Positions 1 through 12,800 of a stretch of 64,000 nt of DNA are shown here, piece after piece. The position numbers and the translations under genes are program-made. The first letter of the stretch is position 1. Every line of letters starts with the position of its first letter. Origin of the DNA: Lichenostomus cassidix (taxonomy: Eukaryota > Chordata > Aves > Passeriformes > Meliphagidae); assembly GCA_008360975.2 (NCBI GenBank), contig CM039188.1, positions 26,873,944-26,937,943 on the forward strand, given 5' to 3'. The notes beneath the pieces were generated by a model, which saw only the letters and a program-made list of their open reading frames with translations, searched no databases and was not told the origin of the DNA.

Positions 1-3000
1 CCAGCGTATCCCCAGCACCACTGCTCACCAGCTGAGGTGGAAACACCATCTCCACTTGTCACACACCACAGATGAGACTGCAGTGGATGTATTAATGTAC
101 ACCATTGCCTGCTGCTTGGGCATGGGCCATGCTGTTGCCCAGCGTGGTCAGCACTGCTCTCTAGCTGCTGGAGAACACCAGAGGTGGGTTTTGTGTGCCC
201 ATGGAAAAACAATTTCTGTGTTCAGGGTTGCTGTTTTCACAAGAGAAGCACACAGAGTGTTTGCAGGTGTGTGATGCAGAATTCAGCTGTTGTGTGGTGG
301 GCACAACCCCATGCAAGATCCCAGGAGTAAGAAGACAGCCTGGGCCTAGAAGAGGAGGATTAAAGCAAATGCCTAATTCAGTATTCAGTCATAGCCAGAA
401 GATGTGCTCCAGTTAAGCTAATGAGACTGGAGATCTGGGAGAAAGATGGTTGAGCAGGAGGAAGACAACATGTACTCTGGGGTGGCATCAAGGGAAGGCT
501 GAGCACTCCTGGTCCCACTGATTTTCAGGTGGATCAGATGCCACTCATCTCCTAGGAAAACAGGATATTTTTTGGGAGTTAACATAAGAATGAAGAGTCA
601 CAGATGAATTCTTGAATGAGAGCATAACCTTTCTTCCTGCCAAACTCTGAGGGGATTTGTCATGAGTGCCAGTGGAGAACAGACTACCCTGGGCACAGGA
701 TGGCCAGGACAAAAAGATTTGTGCTACAAAGTGTTAGGGTCCCTGGAGACCCAAACTCTGTATGGTTATTAATGTTTTTAATCAACATTTAAAAAATGCA
801 AAAAAATTCTCTAATTTTGTGCCAGTTCCTCTGGAACCTGATGCAGGGAAAACCCACATGACTGCACTTCCCCCTGGAGCTGATGAGAGCTGCTCCCACT
901 CACTGTGTTAGCAAATTGATCCCCATGGTCACTGCGGGGGGAGGCTGAAAAGAATGGATGGCACTGCAAGCTCGTTATGAAAATGCAGGGAACCAGAGTT
1001 AATGAATCTTGGATGAGCCTCTAATCTGCCTGGCCCTTGGTGTGGCAGTAGAGGAAGCTGGGTGGGGAGGATCTGATTAACATCTCAGTGGAAATGACAG
1101 TCCCTAGAATGCAGAAGGTCGTATCATATCTGTCAGTACTTGCATCTGGGAAGGGCCACTGTCAGAGAGCTGGGATCTCTGTGGATTAGATCTGGAAGGT
1201 TTTTTTATCAGAATAGAGGTATTTTTGGGATTTACATGTTCTCTGTCCCTGACAGCTTGCCTTGATGAAATACCGATTACACAATTGCAATCTGACTTAA
1301 ACCGTAGTCAAAAAATCAGCAGTGTGCTGGGTTATGGCGAGAATACCCTCACTGTGATGGCAAAGATTTGAAATTGTGCAGTGCATTGTGTCTCCTGACA
1401 CAGGAAAACTTGCAGAGAACAATGAACAGGCTGTTTGCTGTGGATGTATTGAAAAAAAAATTGGAAAAAATGGAATTAATGCCTTCTCTGAGATTCTCCT
1501 AGTCCTATAGCCAGATTAATGAATGAAACCGCTTGCCCCAGATGTACAGGAGATTATGCTGCTTGACGCTTATTTCATGGGCAGTGCAGTTAAGGTTAGG
1601 AAACTTGAAATAAGTACTCTAGGGACCTGACAAGCAGCATAGTCAGAACAAAACCCCAAGGTCCTGCTGTCACATCCTGTAGCCCCTCCTTCTTTGCCAG
1701 ACAGACCCCCCCAGTTCTAGGCATCCCTGTGAGCTGGCTGTGAGGAATAGAGTAGTTATAGGATTTCTGTTTTCTCATTACCAGCTGCCTCTCGCTGAAG
1801 GCAGTAAAAGCAGCATTTTACTCATGAGCAGGTGGGAGAGGGAGCAGGACACACCACCTGAAGAGAGCTACTGATCAGCTGTGAGATCAGTGCAGAATGA
1901 GAAATTCCCAAGGCAGTATCTGTCCCAGAGGCTGGAAGTGAGCATGAAGAGTAGGGCAGTGCACCCAAGGGCTGGCTGAGACACTGGATGTGGCTGTCTT
2001 TCAGCATTCCTCCTGACCCAGGCTGCTGCAGGCTGTGATGTCTTCAGTGGCTGAGCTGATCAGAGCCTGTGGCACAATAAATCAGTAGCTGTCTCTCATT
2101 TGCTCTGATAATACTGCAAGCAGGGAAGCTTAATGCAGAGACTGCTGGGCTGGCATGTGAGAGGTTTCAGCAGAGTCTGCCTTCATCAGGATGTTTCTTC
2201 CTTCTTTTGTTCCTTTCTGAAACGGAGGTACTGATATCTGCTCAGAGACCTGCTGCTGAAAGGCACTGTGTGAAATCCTACTTCTGAAACCACCAGGGAG
2301 AAAATGTTCTTGGGACACCAAATGGTCCTCAAGTGTTTTTCCAAAGTTCTGCCTCGCCACAAACATCTTTCTTCCAGCTGCAGGGACCTCCCACCTTCTC
2401 ACTCCAGGAAGGGGACAACCCAGCCTCAGCTCCAGGCAAGTGGACTGGGTAAACGTTCAGATTTTTCTGTTTCCAGGCTCTCTCTGTAATTCAGAAGTTT
2501 TGAACAGAGAGCCTGAGTTGAGCCTGAGCCAGACAGGTGTGGCATTGGGTGCCTAACCAGCACATCTTGTGGCAGTCAGAATTGATCACCCAAGAGAGAG
2601 ACAAAAAGCACTAAACTATTAGAAACTGAGCTCTTGTGCCCTCGAACACCTATCTTGGCTCTTCTTTTCTGCATTTTTTTTTTTCAGAGCACTCTCTCTG
2701 TTGCTGACTTTACCTACCTATGTGAATGGTAAAAACTAACTATTGTTTCAAGTAGGGACTGTCTCAAAGAAGTGGGCAGCATTCCTAAAATGCCTTTAAT
2801 CTCTATAAAGGGGGAAAAAAGGACTATCAGGAAGGGTAAAACATAGAAACATCCCAGAGACTGGACATGTTCCCATTGCCTGGAGCACCTGGATGTACAT
2901 TTTCTCTATGCCTTGAACTTATTGAAACCAGTGTTACCAGTCAGTGCATGGTACCTTGTACCATAGGAACAAGTAGAGCTTAGAAGTGAAGGGGAAAAGA

Positions 3001-4554
3001 GCTGGAAAATATTTCAAGAGGTCACTTACTGACAGCCTAAATAGTTAAATTATTCCTGATTTTCTATGCAATATATAATTTTACTTGGTATTCTCTTGCT
3101 AATCAGTGGTCTGTTCTGAAAGATCACAAATCTTATTCTGGAACCAGCTTCCATTTTATTTTTTCAGTGGTTTTGTGATACTCTCATCTTGAGAGCCTAG
3201 AAAGTAATTTAAATTCGTGGTTGTATTTTGTTTGTGCTGAGTTTTCTTCATTTCCTGCCTCAGTTCTCTCATGCCCTGTGCTCTGCTTGAACATTCCCTA
3301 CAATGAAGAGAAAAATCCTAATTCTTCCTTGCTACAATGGCCTCTTAAAAAGTTGCTCAGAAATAAAAGCCCTTCCTCATGTGTTCCCCCTCTCCCCCCT
3401 CAATCTTCCAATGGAAGTCACAAGCATTACCAAGTGAAGCTTTTTATTTTTCCCAACAACTACTCTCCCTCCAGCATTTCTTCTCTATTGCATTGTCTGG
3501 CGTGTAGTGCTCATACGTCTTTTCTGCTTGTTTTTCACAGTGCTTGCCCAGAATCTCATGCTGCTGGCTTTGCCATGCTGTGCTTTGTACTTATCTATGC
3601 TATATCTTCTTATAATATGAATAATACTCTCTGGATCCTGGCCATACTTCCTACATTATAGATTTAAATTCTTCTTACCATCTCTCTTTTCTTTAATATC
3701 TCTTCTGTGCACAGCCTGCTCTTTTGTAGCCATTATTAAAGTTTTGCTTCAATCCTCCTTTCACAAGCCCCTCACAATTTGCCATCATCTTTTTATGAGT
3801 TTTACATGGTGTTCTTCCTTTCACTTCAGGCTGTGCATCCCTTGTTCCTCTCTCAAATGAACCATCACCTGTAGGAATTTATTCCTCATTTCATTTTGGA
3901 ATTTAAATGGGATTGGCTTAGGCTGCTCACTATGGCACATATAAGTAGCTATTGCTGCATGCTTCTCTTCACTCTTCAGTCCAGGTGTCTCTTGGTGTTT
4001 CCCTGGTGTATTTTTCTAGTCCTCCTGCACAATTCCTCTGGGTCATCCTATGTCCAGATAATAGCACAGTTCATCAGGAACTGCCTACCTGTTTGTAGCC
4101 TTGACTGTACCTTGAGGTGATGATGATAGATATGGGGCCTTGAAGCAGGTGGGACTCGAGTGCCATAAAAAGGTGAAGGATGCAGATGGCTTCAGGGCCA
4201 TGATGTTGGGTGATGGAGACCCCATTTTATTGCTGAATACTTCTGTGTCTGTAGAAAATATCTGGGGTTTTCCCCTGCAGAAGGGTTTCCCTAAAGCCTC
4301 TCCGAAAGAAAGTCACAGCAGTTTAGAATAGAGGATATGGGGGAAAGCAGAAAGGAGTAAACAGCGGAAGTGCAGTAGAAAATTGTTGATCCTTCTCCAG
4401 GCAGCTTATGGCTTGAAGGTGAAGAAGGGTCTGGGGCAGCAACTTGTCAATGTTATGTCTGCTTTCCTGTGGGATGTGTGAAGAATAGGGAACTGAAGCC
4501 AGTCTGTCAAAGGTTGGCGAAAGCCTGTGTCTTCTCACAGTCTTAACCACTAGG
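1..4554. other. Upstream intergenic DNA, no gene recognised
   Basis: No exon, RNA gene or clear transposon was found. From about 3220 to 4090 the + strand is noticeably pyrimidine-rich, which explains long Ser/Pro/Leu-rich open frames there. The mammalian upstream neighbour of SLC15A2 is EAF2, and nothing here resembles it. Confidence 0.5.
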
Positions 4555-4703
4555 TGCCCCATCCCTGGAAACATTCCCAGTCAGGTTTGACAGGGCTCTG
4601 AGCAACCTGATCTAGTTGAAGATGTCTCTCCTTATTGCAGGGGAGTTGGACTGGATGGACTTAAAAGTTCCCTCCATCCCAAACTGTTGTGTGGTTCTAT
4701 GAT
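4555..4703 (+). repeat. CR1 LINE 3'-end fragment
   Basis: Follows the CR1 3' consensus in order: TGCCCCATCCCTGGAAACAT, then GGGCTCTGAGCAACCTGATC, TAGTTGAAGATGTC, GGGAGTTGGACTGGATGGAC, and a GGTTCTATGAT tail. Sense on the + strand, moderately diverged. Confidence 0.85.
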
Positions 4704-5084
4704 ACTGAAAGACTGTGTAGTTAAGAGCTGTTCTGTTGCTGGTGTCAAATAATTTGCATTTTTGGCCAGCTGTAGATCCTGTCTAATCACAGAGCCAGTC
4801 CCTGTCCTCATCCAGAAGTAGTAATTTTATTGAAAGATAGTGTAGCTGCAGTGTGAAGTGATTGATCGTGAACATCCATGAAAGGTGCCATGCAGCCTCA
4901 GAGGCTGTACTCAAGAAAGGCACATTCCCTATGACATTTGGGAGCTGAGCAGAGATGACTGCGGATCAGAAATAAATGGAAGTTTAGCTATTTTACTGGT
5001 GGCCAAAGGACTGCTGTTGTGAAGTGAAACATTAACAGCAGGGTGAGAGCAAGTTCAGGATTGCTCAACGAGGTTCATCTTCAG

Positions 5085-5177
5085 GCACAACAGAGCTGGG
5101 GTCGTCCAAGGCGCAGGAAGCGGCCGGAATGGCAGAGGGGGACAGCACGCCACAGCCTGCAAAGGAAGCCCAAGCTG
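5085..5177 (+). other. Candidate upstream exon, possibly SLC15A2 5' exon
   Basis: A GC-rich, CpG-containing island in AT-rich surroundings, preceded by catcttcag and followed by G|gtgagg. It holds an ATG at 5129 with G at -3 and G at +4, and stays open for 16 codons (MAEGDSTPQPAKEAQA) plus one base. That phase would join in frame to the acceptor at 9698-9699 and run into the SLC15A2 start. Alternatives are a noncoding first exon, a promoter patch with ETS-like GGAAGCGG/CCGGAA motifs, or chance. I do not recognise the peptide. Confidence 0.3.
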
Positions 5178-8100
5178 GTGAGGAATTTTTACAAGATTTC
5201 TTCTTGTTAATTGTAGGAGAAACTGAAGGCAAAAAGTCACAAGGAGAGATGAGAAGTTTCTCTGATTGTTACTTGTTACAAGTCAACACAGGTTGACTTG
5301 TGACTAGATGACAGGCTCTTAAATGCAGATTAGGAATTCGATATTGTTAGTGGTATTAATCTAAATACCTTTACAAGTTTGAGTCTGTAATGGCCAGTGA
5401 ATAGAGGAGAGATGTGGGTTTGAAGGCTTCTGGCATATTTTCCTGGTTGTTCAAATGATTTGATACATCATTTTCTTAAATTACTTTGAAATTTGGAAGA
5501 CGTCTGCAGGCAATGGAAACTAGTCTTCATCTGTCTAAATCAGTTAAGAGCTGCTCCTCCTTGTGATCAAAGAATTGGAGAAAATAAGCCAGAGGTAATC
5601 ATGTCCTTCCCGGGTCTGGTCATTAAGCCCAAAGTGTTGCTGGCACACATTCATCTGTTTTCTTAAAACCTTATCTCGGAAACAGAGAAAGAGGAGAGAA
5701 ATACATATATGGTAAAAGGGCTATAAAAGTATGGCCAGTGTGTATGAATTAAAAATAAGACTCATTATTTAAAGACAAGTGTGGCTGAGCTGAAAATTAG
5801 GAAGGGATTTAACCATTAGATGAATGCATGTGAAACTGAAGAGATTAGTTGAGTATAAACAGATTAAGGTGCACAGTACTGCAGCAGGGAGTGGTGAGAA
5901 TGTGAGGATTGTAAAAGCAATGTGAAAATGCAGATTCTCTTTCTGAGGATTTGGGAACCAGAAAAAAATTAAATTATGAACTGAAAGTCATAGCAAAATT
6001 TATTCATGGGAACTTCTGGCTATGCAAGGCATCTGGTAGCTGAATATTACATTTAAGCATGAATCGTCCTGCAGACTCCCCAGTTGCATAAGGGATAACT
6101 CAGAAAAGAGGAAATCTTACAGAAAGCAGTCGTTGCTTTCATGCTTACCTGGCTTGTTTTTTTGGGACAAGATTTTCACAGAAATTCAGGAGGACACCCC
6201 ATCCATTTGCCTGCTGTGGGATAGGATCTGGTATTTATGTAGTCCCTAACACATTCTTATATAACAGACATCATGGGTTGTCTGAACCCTGCAGGCCAAG
6301 CCATGCCATATCTGTTCCAGTGCTCATCTGTCCTCGCTGAAAGGGAAATTGAAAAAAGGAGCCCCAAATCTTCTTTACTGAAAAAAATCAGTTATTGCTC
6401 TCATCTTATCCTCAATGAAAATGGATAATAATTCATCTCTCTGGCTGTTTTTCCTGTCATGCATTTCGTAGTCTTCTTTCCCAAATTTCATCCTTTTCAT
6501 TCCAGAGTCGTGAAATGGTTTCTCCTATTTTGTTACACCATTTTGGATTCATACCCAGTTGTCCCCCAGGCTTCTTTACCCTGGTTTTGGGCACAAACAA
6601 GAGCACCATGCTGCCTGTGCTGAAGTTTTCTCATGGAAAAGCTGAGGACATGCATCTTTCATGATTTCCTAATCTGATGGAAAATCATTGATAGATACTC
6701 TGAGAGGGATTTCCCAGTTGTCCACTATTATGGGCATTTCATACGAACCCTATTTCCTTGTGAGAGATCAGAGACACTAGAATTAGGATATATCACATAC
6801 AGAGCTGCTCTAGCTGTTACTCCACTTACCCTGTCACCAAAGAATAAGTCGGTCTGGTTTGAGTGTGGTTTTTTTCCAATCTGAAATGACTTTTGTAATC
6901 TTTATTCTCCTTTTGGTGCTTAGAAGGGATTATCTGATCAAATATCTCTCTGGCTGTGGAGGAATACACCTGGAGGAACAACCTGGTGTTTTAAAGGCAG
7001 TGGTGATGCTTGTTCTGCTTTTGCCTTTCATAAGGAAGTGATGCAATATGGTTTTCAGCACTTGAAGGTGAATTTCATGAGGCTCTGATGATCTGAACAC
7101 ATCTGATATTATTTAAGCAGTTTTTGTCTCATTTCACACGTACTCCTGCTGGTTTATTTGAAAGGTGTTGCATACCTTGTTGCAATTTATTTTTTTAGTG
7201 AAAATAACAAAAAGGACACAAGTTTCCTGGCTTCTCTGGATGAGGTTTTGTTTGCTTGTTTGCTGGATTAAATAACAGCTTTCCATTTTCCTTCTTCTTT
7301 CTCCTGTATTGACAGCATTTCTAACACCTTTTCTTATTGCCTTTTGTGTCCCCTTGCTAGCTGTAGTTCATTTTGTGCTTTAGCTTTGCAGGCACACATC
7401 TACCACTCCGTGTTTGATCTGTTTGTCTATATTGTCTTCAGAAATGCCACCTTATTTCTATTTGTGGTACAATTTCTTCCTGATTTTCAGTCCAGACACA
7501 CGGATCTCCTTCTATCAAGTATTATTCTGTATTTGTATCTGATGTGCTTGCAAATTTATTCTCCTAAAATTGTTTTTGCTGTTTGCTACAAGTTACCGTT
7601 TATTGCCAGACATTTGAATTCCTTTTCTCCCTTTCTTTCTGAGAAGACCTTCTGGCAGCTCATGACCTAAACAGCTCTGCAGTGTATTAGACAAGTAGTA
7701 TGTTAATCCTACTGACTGATAGGGTTTTTCATGCTAGTATTAAAAAAATAATTATTTAGCCTATGTGACGCACAGGCCTGTATACACACAGAGGAAATAT
7801 AGCTGCAGGAGGCTGAAAATATTAAAGCATCGTACTGCAGCAGTGTGGGAGCCCTGTGCAAGGGATGGTGAAACCTTTCCTGTTTTGCTTTTGTATTATT
7901 CCTTTAATAACTCTGCTGCTGTGTTTGCTCTGCTCGCCTGTGTATAGCAGAATACAGAAGGCTTCTCCTGGGAGTTGTATAGAAGTACTTGGGGCATGAG
8001 ATGCCAGCAGAGGGCTCAGAAATATTTCTGCTGGCTCTAGTGTGGGGTTAGACTTGCAGGACACGAGTGTGTGCCAAGCTGGTGCGTAGAGACAGGACCC

Positions 8101-9699
8101 ACGTGAACAAGACCTGTTCTGCCCCCAACGCTGTGTCTGCTTTTGAGTCACTTGTGCCCATGGAATGGGCTTGACAAACCTGAGCTGAGCTGTCCAGAGG
8201 CTGGACCCAGGTGAAAAGCAAGGCTGTGCATGTGTGCAGATCACTGGGAGAGCTGAAGACAAGGAGCTGGTTTGGGGCAGTACAGGGGAGGTACCAAACT
8301 GTTGTTTTGCCAGTGCTGTAGAAGAAAAAAGGAACAAAAAAGGGGTAGAACTTTCTGGCACCATCTGAAGTTTGGCCTTCAAGTCAGCTGCCTGGTTGAC
8401 CCCATGTTTAGCAGCCCAGTTAGCAGGAGTGAAACAGAATCTCTGGGGATTTTCAGAGGAAGCCAGAGCACATGAGGGAATGTGGACAGTAATTATACTT
8501 CCTCTGTACAGTCTGTCACATCTGATTCCCTTGTGCAAGTGTTCTCCATGTCTTGTTAGCAATAACTGAAGCCAGATTAAGCATCTGTGGTGTGGCAAAA
8601 GGACTCTTCCCTGGTTTTTTAGCTGCAAATCTAGTTCTTCTGATAACCAAGCACTATCAGCAACTCAGTGCTGTAGCTAAGGATGAGTTTATGCAGATTC
8701 CTTGTATCAGCTGTTGATTCTGGGTGTGGTCTGGCTTTGCTGATAAGAGAACGGAGAAATATTTGGGAAAATTCTTTGAACATTTGCCTTTTAAAGAAGC
8801 CAAGTGTCAGGGGAAGAAAAAAGCTCTGCACTGCACTGAGGATACAGCAGAGCCACAAGCACTGAGGATAGTTTATGGGAAGGTTGTGAATTTTGCTCTG
8901 TAATTGCAGCTGACACTGGAAGAATACCGATGAAGAACTCCACTCTTCCTTTGGGAAGGGCATGGAAAGAGGGACAACAATGCACCTGCAGGGAACTGAG
9001 TCCATGTAGCTGCAAGGGGAATCCAGGCTGCATTTGCCACATATGGATCCCCAAGGTGGTCTTCTGGATGACAGAAAGTAGAGAGAGGGGTTAGAGCTGC
9101 TCCTGCGTACTGGCTGTTCACCCTTGATTAAACTGTACCGTGGGAAAAGGCAAGGTCATTCTAGGGAATTGGTGTGGGAATGAACCCTGGGTCACTTCTG
9201 CAGTAGCAAAGAAATGATTTAACACAGTGCAGGCATCTGTGACGTCCATTGTCCAAGTTTTTGGTGTGATGAACATTTTAGTAGTTATGTCTTGGAATGT
9301 ATGGCTTTTCAGGGGAATGAGATCCCTGCAGAGTAAACCTGTCATTACCACATCAGGAGGGAGATGCACGCTCTGCTCCTAAATCCACAGGCTGTAGGTG
9401 TATCTGGGACCTGGGATTTTTATTCAGCTCACATCTGTGCAGCATCCAGCACCGTGCTGGGCTGGTGCACGTACAATAGCTGGGGGCATGCCAAACAACA
9501 GGGAGGTCTGTGCCACAAAGTGCTGACAGCCCCAACCTGTGACTGATTTAGGCTGTGTTCCCTGACTCTTCTTGAACTCTGGAGCTGTCTTTCCTGGTAG
9601 CATCTCCCTCCCCTTTCTGCCCTGGCTGCACAAATGTGCTCAATTAGGGTTAACTCAAACTGAATCAAACTTCGTGCCTGAGGTTGGAAATCTTCCCAG
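5178..9699. other. DNA between candidate upstream exon and SLC15A2 exon 1
   Basis: Mostly AT-rich, T-rich around 7000-7670. A 268-codon open frame on the - strand (7822-8628) has no protein-like features. No TATA box or CpG island was seen close to 9700. Would be the first intron if the 5085-5177 exon belongs to SLC15A2. Confidence 0.4.
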
Positions 9700-9749
9700 T
9701 CAACTCACCACAGCCACATAGCATGGTGGGAGACAAGGCGAGAGGGGAG
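9700..9749 (+). promoter_or_regulatory. 5' leader of SLC15A2 with an in-frame upstream ATG
   Basis: The 50 bases before the homology-based start are open in the same frame. They contain an ATG at 9723 with A at -3 and G at +4, a stronger Kozak context than the start at 9750 (G at -3, A at +4). The frame stays open back to an in-frame TAA at 9651. A usable splice acceptor (short pyrimidine run then CAG, AG at 9698-9699) sits just upstream, so this may be the 5' part of a second exon instead of a first exon. I see no TATA box and no CpG-rich promoter in the few hundred bases before it. Confidence 0.45.
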
Positions 9750-9854
9750 ATGAACGCTTTTCAGAGAAATGAATCCAAGGAAACTTTGTTCACTTTTATT
9801 TCTGCAGGAGATGATCCCCCCAAAGGAGATTTCTCTCTTCAGAAAAAATCCCCG
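9750..9854 (+). CDS. SLC15A2: SLC15A2 coding exon 1: cytoplasmic N-terminus
   Basis: Residues 1-35. It begins [14 protein letters not shown], near-identical to the start of mammalian PEPT2, which is why this ATG was chosen. The remainder is a polar, Pro/Lys-containing tail ([15 protein letters not shown]) expected on the cytoplasmic side. It ends CCG|gtaagt, phase 0. A longer start at 9723 is possible (see leader). Confidence 0.92.
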
Positions 9855-12800
9855 GTAAGTGTTACTGCTGGTTTCCTTTGCTTTGCTTTCTGCTCAGCTT
9901 GTTCTAAACATTGCAAGATCTCTCTGTTCTCTCCTCTGTTGTGCTCTGGCTAGAGACAAACACCCTTTCTTGCAGAGGGTTGAAATAAGCCTTAACAACT
10001 CAAGGCAAAAATCCTTCCACTAACCTGATTAAGTTAAGAAAGTGCAGCTTAAAGAGAAAACACCAACTGTCTGAATGTTTGGGGAAAAGGGTAAGGATTT
10101 TTATTGCCTTTTTCCTGAATACTACTTTCCTTGTGGGAAAGAACTTGGATCTCTGAAGTGGATGGGGGTGTTGTGCATAGGAGGGAGGGAGTTGAACTGT
10201 TTAGTTTGATGAAACCCACCAGGGAAAGGTAATTAGATGTGAAAAAGCAGAAGGAAGGACAGGGATTGAGGACAGGCCACTGGTGAGTGTTACAGTGCCC
10301 AACTATAGTGCCAGAGCCTTGGGTTTACATCTTTGGCTCTGATTTAAAGCTTGATTCAGGTGAATATGTTGCTGCCTTGCAGCTTTGATGTTTGTGCAGG
10401 TTTTCAGGCTAATTCTTGTTGAGCGCTTGACCCCTAAAAACTGTTCACTGTATTGGCTTCAGGGAACTTGGCTTGTATTGCAGCTGCTTTGACTTGCAGG
10501 ATAATATGTAATACTTGGTCCTAAAACTCACAGTCATGTCATTAGCAAACCAACTATTTAGCTCAATTTTAATTACTGTGCAGACATTAACTATTCCCAG
10601 AGCTCCTGGGAAATATTAATCTTTATCCCATTTTGCCATTAGTCAGCGAGAAGGAGAGCTGAAAACGAACGTCTCCTGTAGTGGATACTTTAAATGAACT
10701 TTCTTTTTCCAAAGACATAGTCTATCAACTTCCACAGTATCTTTAAGAGATCCATAATCCCACAGATTCCAGGCTTGCTGTGGTAGCTAAGCACTGCAGA
10801 CTATCTGTGTGTTCATGAATCCAGGCTTAACCTCTTTGCTTTTGCTGGGGCTCTCTACTGAGCACGGTCCTCCTCTGCGAAAGCGAGCAAACTGCATCTG
10901 GCTCTCTGCATGGATGAAAGCTTCCCACTTTTGGATGTCCAGGCAGGCCACAGGCAGGTCAGTGATACAGTGGAGAGAATACATGAGGGTTTCTGCGTGT
11001 GCTGATGCCATCTCATGACGTACAAGCCAGATGGAAGTACCCCTGCTTGTAAGTCATTGCTCTGTGTTTGTAAGCACTTACTCAGGGTCCTGGCTCAGGC
11101 ACTTGGGAAGGTTTAGCTGGGAAGTCACTGCCCCCTGCTCTCCTTTCCCTCCTTGCCCCTGCTCTGCTGTAGGAGGTGCCCATCCCAGAGCAGGAGTGGC
11201 TAAAATGAGTTACTGCACCTTAAACAGGTGCAGATAAATCCACTGGGACTTGTGCACTGGGTGTGGAGGGGTGAGTTCAGGCAGCAGCACTCCTGCCACC
11301 TCTCAACCTGGTTTGAGCAGTCACTCTGTGCATCTCCACCAAATGTTATTAAATGCCATGAGCACTTACAGTAAGGTCTGTGAAAGAGGGGAAGAAAAAA
11401 AATCCCTGTTGTACAATTTTACTTCCAATTTCAGAAAATGCCTCCCAGCACCCACATGAAACATAATCTGTCTCTTACGGATTTTCTTCTTTTATTGTGA
11501 AAAACTTGTTGGAGAAAAATATTCTTCGTGTGCATATGGTTGTGTGTTTGTGCATTTACAGATTATATATGCCACCTTTTCTAGGCCAGTGTAAAAGCAG
11601 GAGGCCCCAGTGCAGTTTCCAAGGGAGCCCACCCTTTTGTGCCAGCCATATTGCTGAGCACAATGGTTTCAGAGTAAATAATAAATGAAATAGATAATAT
11701 GGTATTTACTCTTGTAAATCAAAAAGGTCAAGGGTTTCTTATAAAAACGCAGCCCATAAAAGTGAGAAATATATATATATATATATAAAATATAAAATAT
11801 AAAAATGGATAAAAATATTTGTCTTCAGAGGGTTCAGTAGTGGAAAGTAGGGGGAGGTGGAAGTTGTGGAGTTTTCATTTTTTACAATCAGTCTCTTTTG
11901 TTGCTCTTTCATAATGTTGAGGAAGACAGAGTCATTATGCTAGACTCTTCTAAACTTGATGCCATTGCTTTGGGAATCCAAATAAGCTTAGGTCTCTTGG
12001 TGGTGAAATAAACCTGAATAAACACATCTATTTTGGTACTGTATTTGCATTTGGGACTCTGGGAAGAAATACAGGAATTCATTATTTTCAACATGAGGCA
12101 CAGAAATGCATGTGAAGAGCTCATCTCACTGCACTGGCCCATAGCATGGCTGTTCAAAACCATAAATATAGTTGCAGCTGTTAATATCACGCTCCCCCCA
12201 AATCCCTCACCAAATCCATGGCCAGCCTCTTTCTCCCACTAATTGGCAGAGGCTGGGCAGTGCTGTGAAAACCTGCTTTCCTGTTGTGAGGCAGTGGAGC
12301 TACTAAGCAGCTGGAAGCTGAAAGCTGCTTAGCTCAGACCACTGTGGGGTAGCAAGAGCGACAGAGGCCCACATAAGGTCGTGCCAAGACTCATCTGTTT
12401 AATGCCTTGTATTTCACTTGGGAAGTGCTGATGTTAGCTGGAGTAAAGTCAGGCTCAGCAAAAGATTGGCCACACTCAGACAGGTTTGACAGTCCCATCG
12501 CTGAGGATTTTTAAAGTTCTGATTAATAAATTGAATTATCCATAGCTATGCCAGCAATCTTGGAATATGAAATGGATGCCATGCCTGAGGGAGTGCCAGA
12601 CAGAGGGCTGATGCTCTGCTTCAGTGAGTGGTGGCACAGTTTGGCACAAGTGAGGTGCAGAGATTGAGAGAAGGAGCAGCTTCACATGCAGAAGCAGACA
12701 GCAGATCCCTGGTTTCTGAGGTGAGGTGTGGTACTAGAAGAGGGAGCAGTCTGGGGGCAGGGTGGTAGCTTTATATGCCATATGAAGTGCAGAAGAAAAG

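Noticed and set aside
3221..3661. 146-codon + strand open frame
   Set aside because: Sits in a pyrimidine-rich stretch that biases toward Ser/Pro/Leu/Phe codons and avoids stops; no protein signature.
7822..8628. 268-codon open frame on the - strand
   Set aside because: No family resemblance, no domain pattern and no splice structure. It is Ser/Pro/Cys-rich in the manner of stop-poor noncoding DNA.
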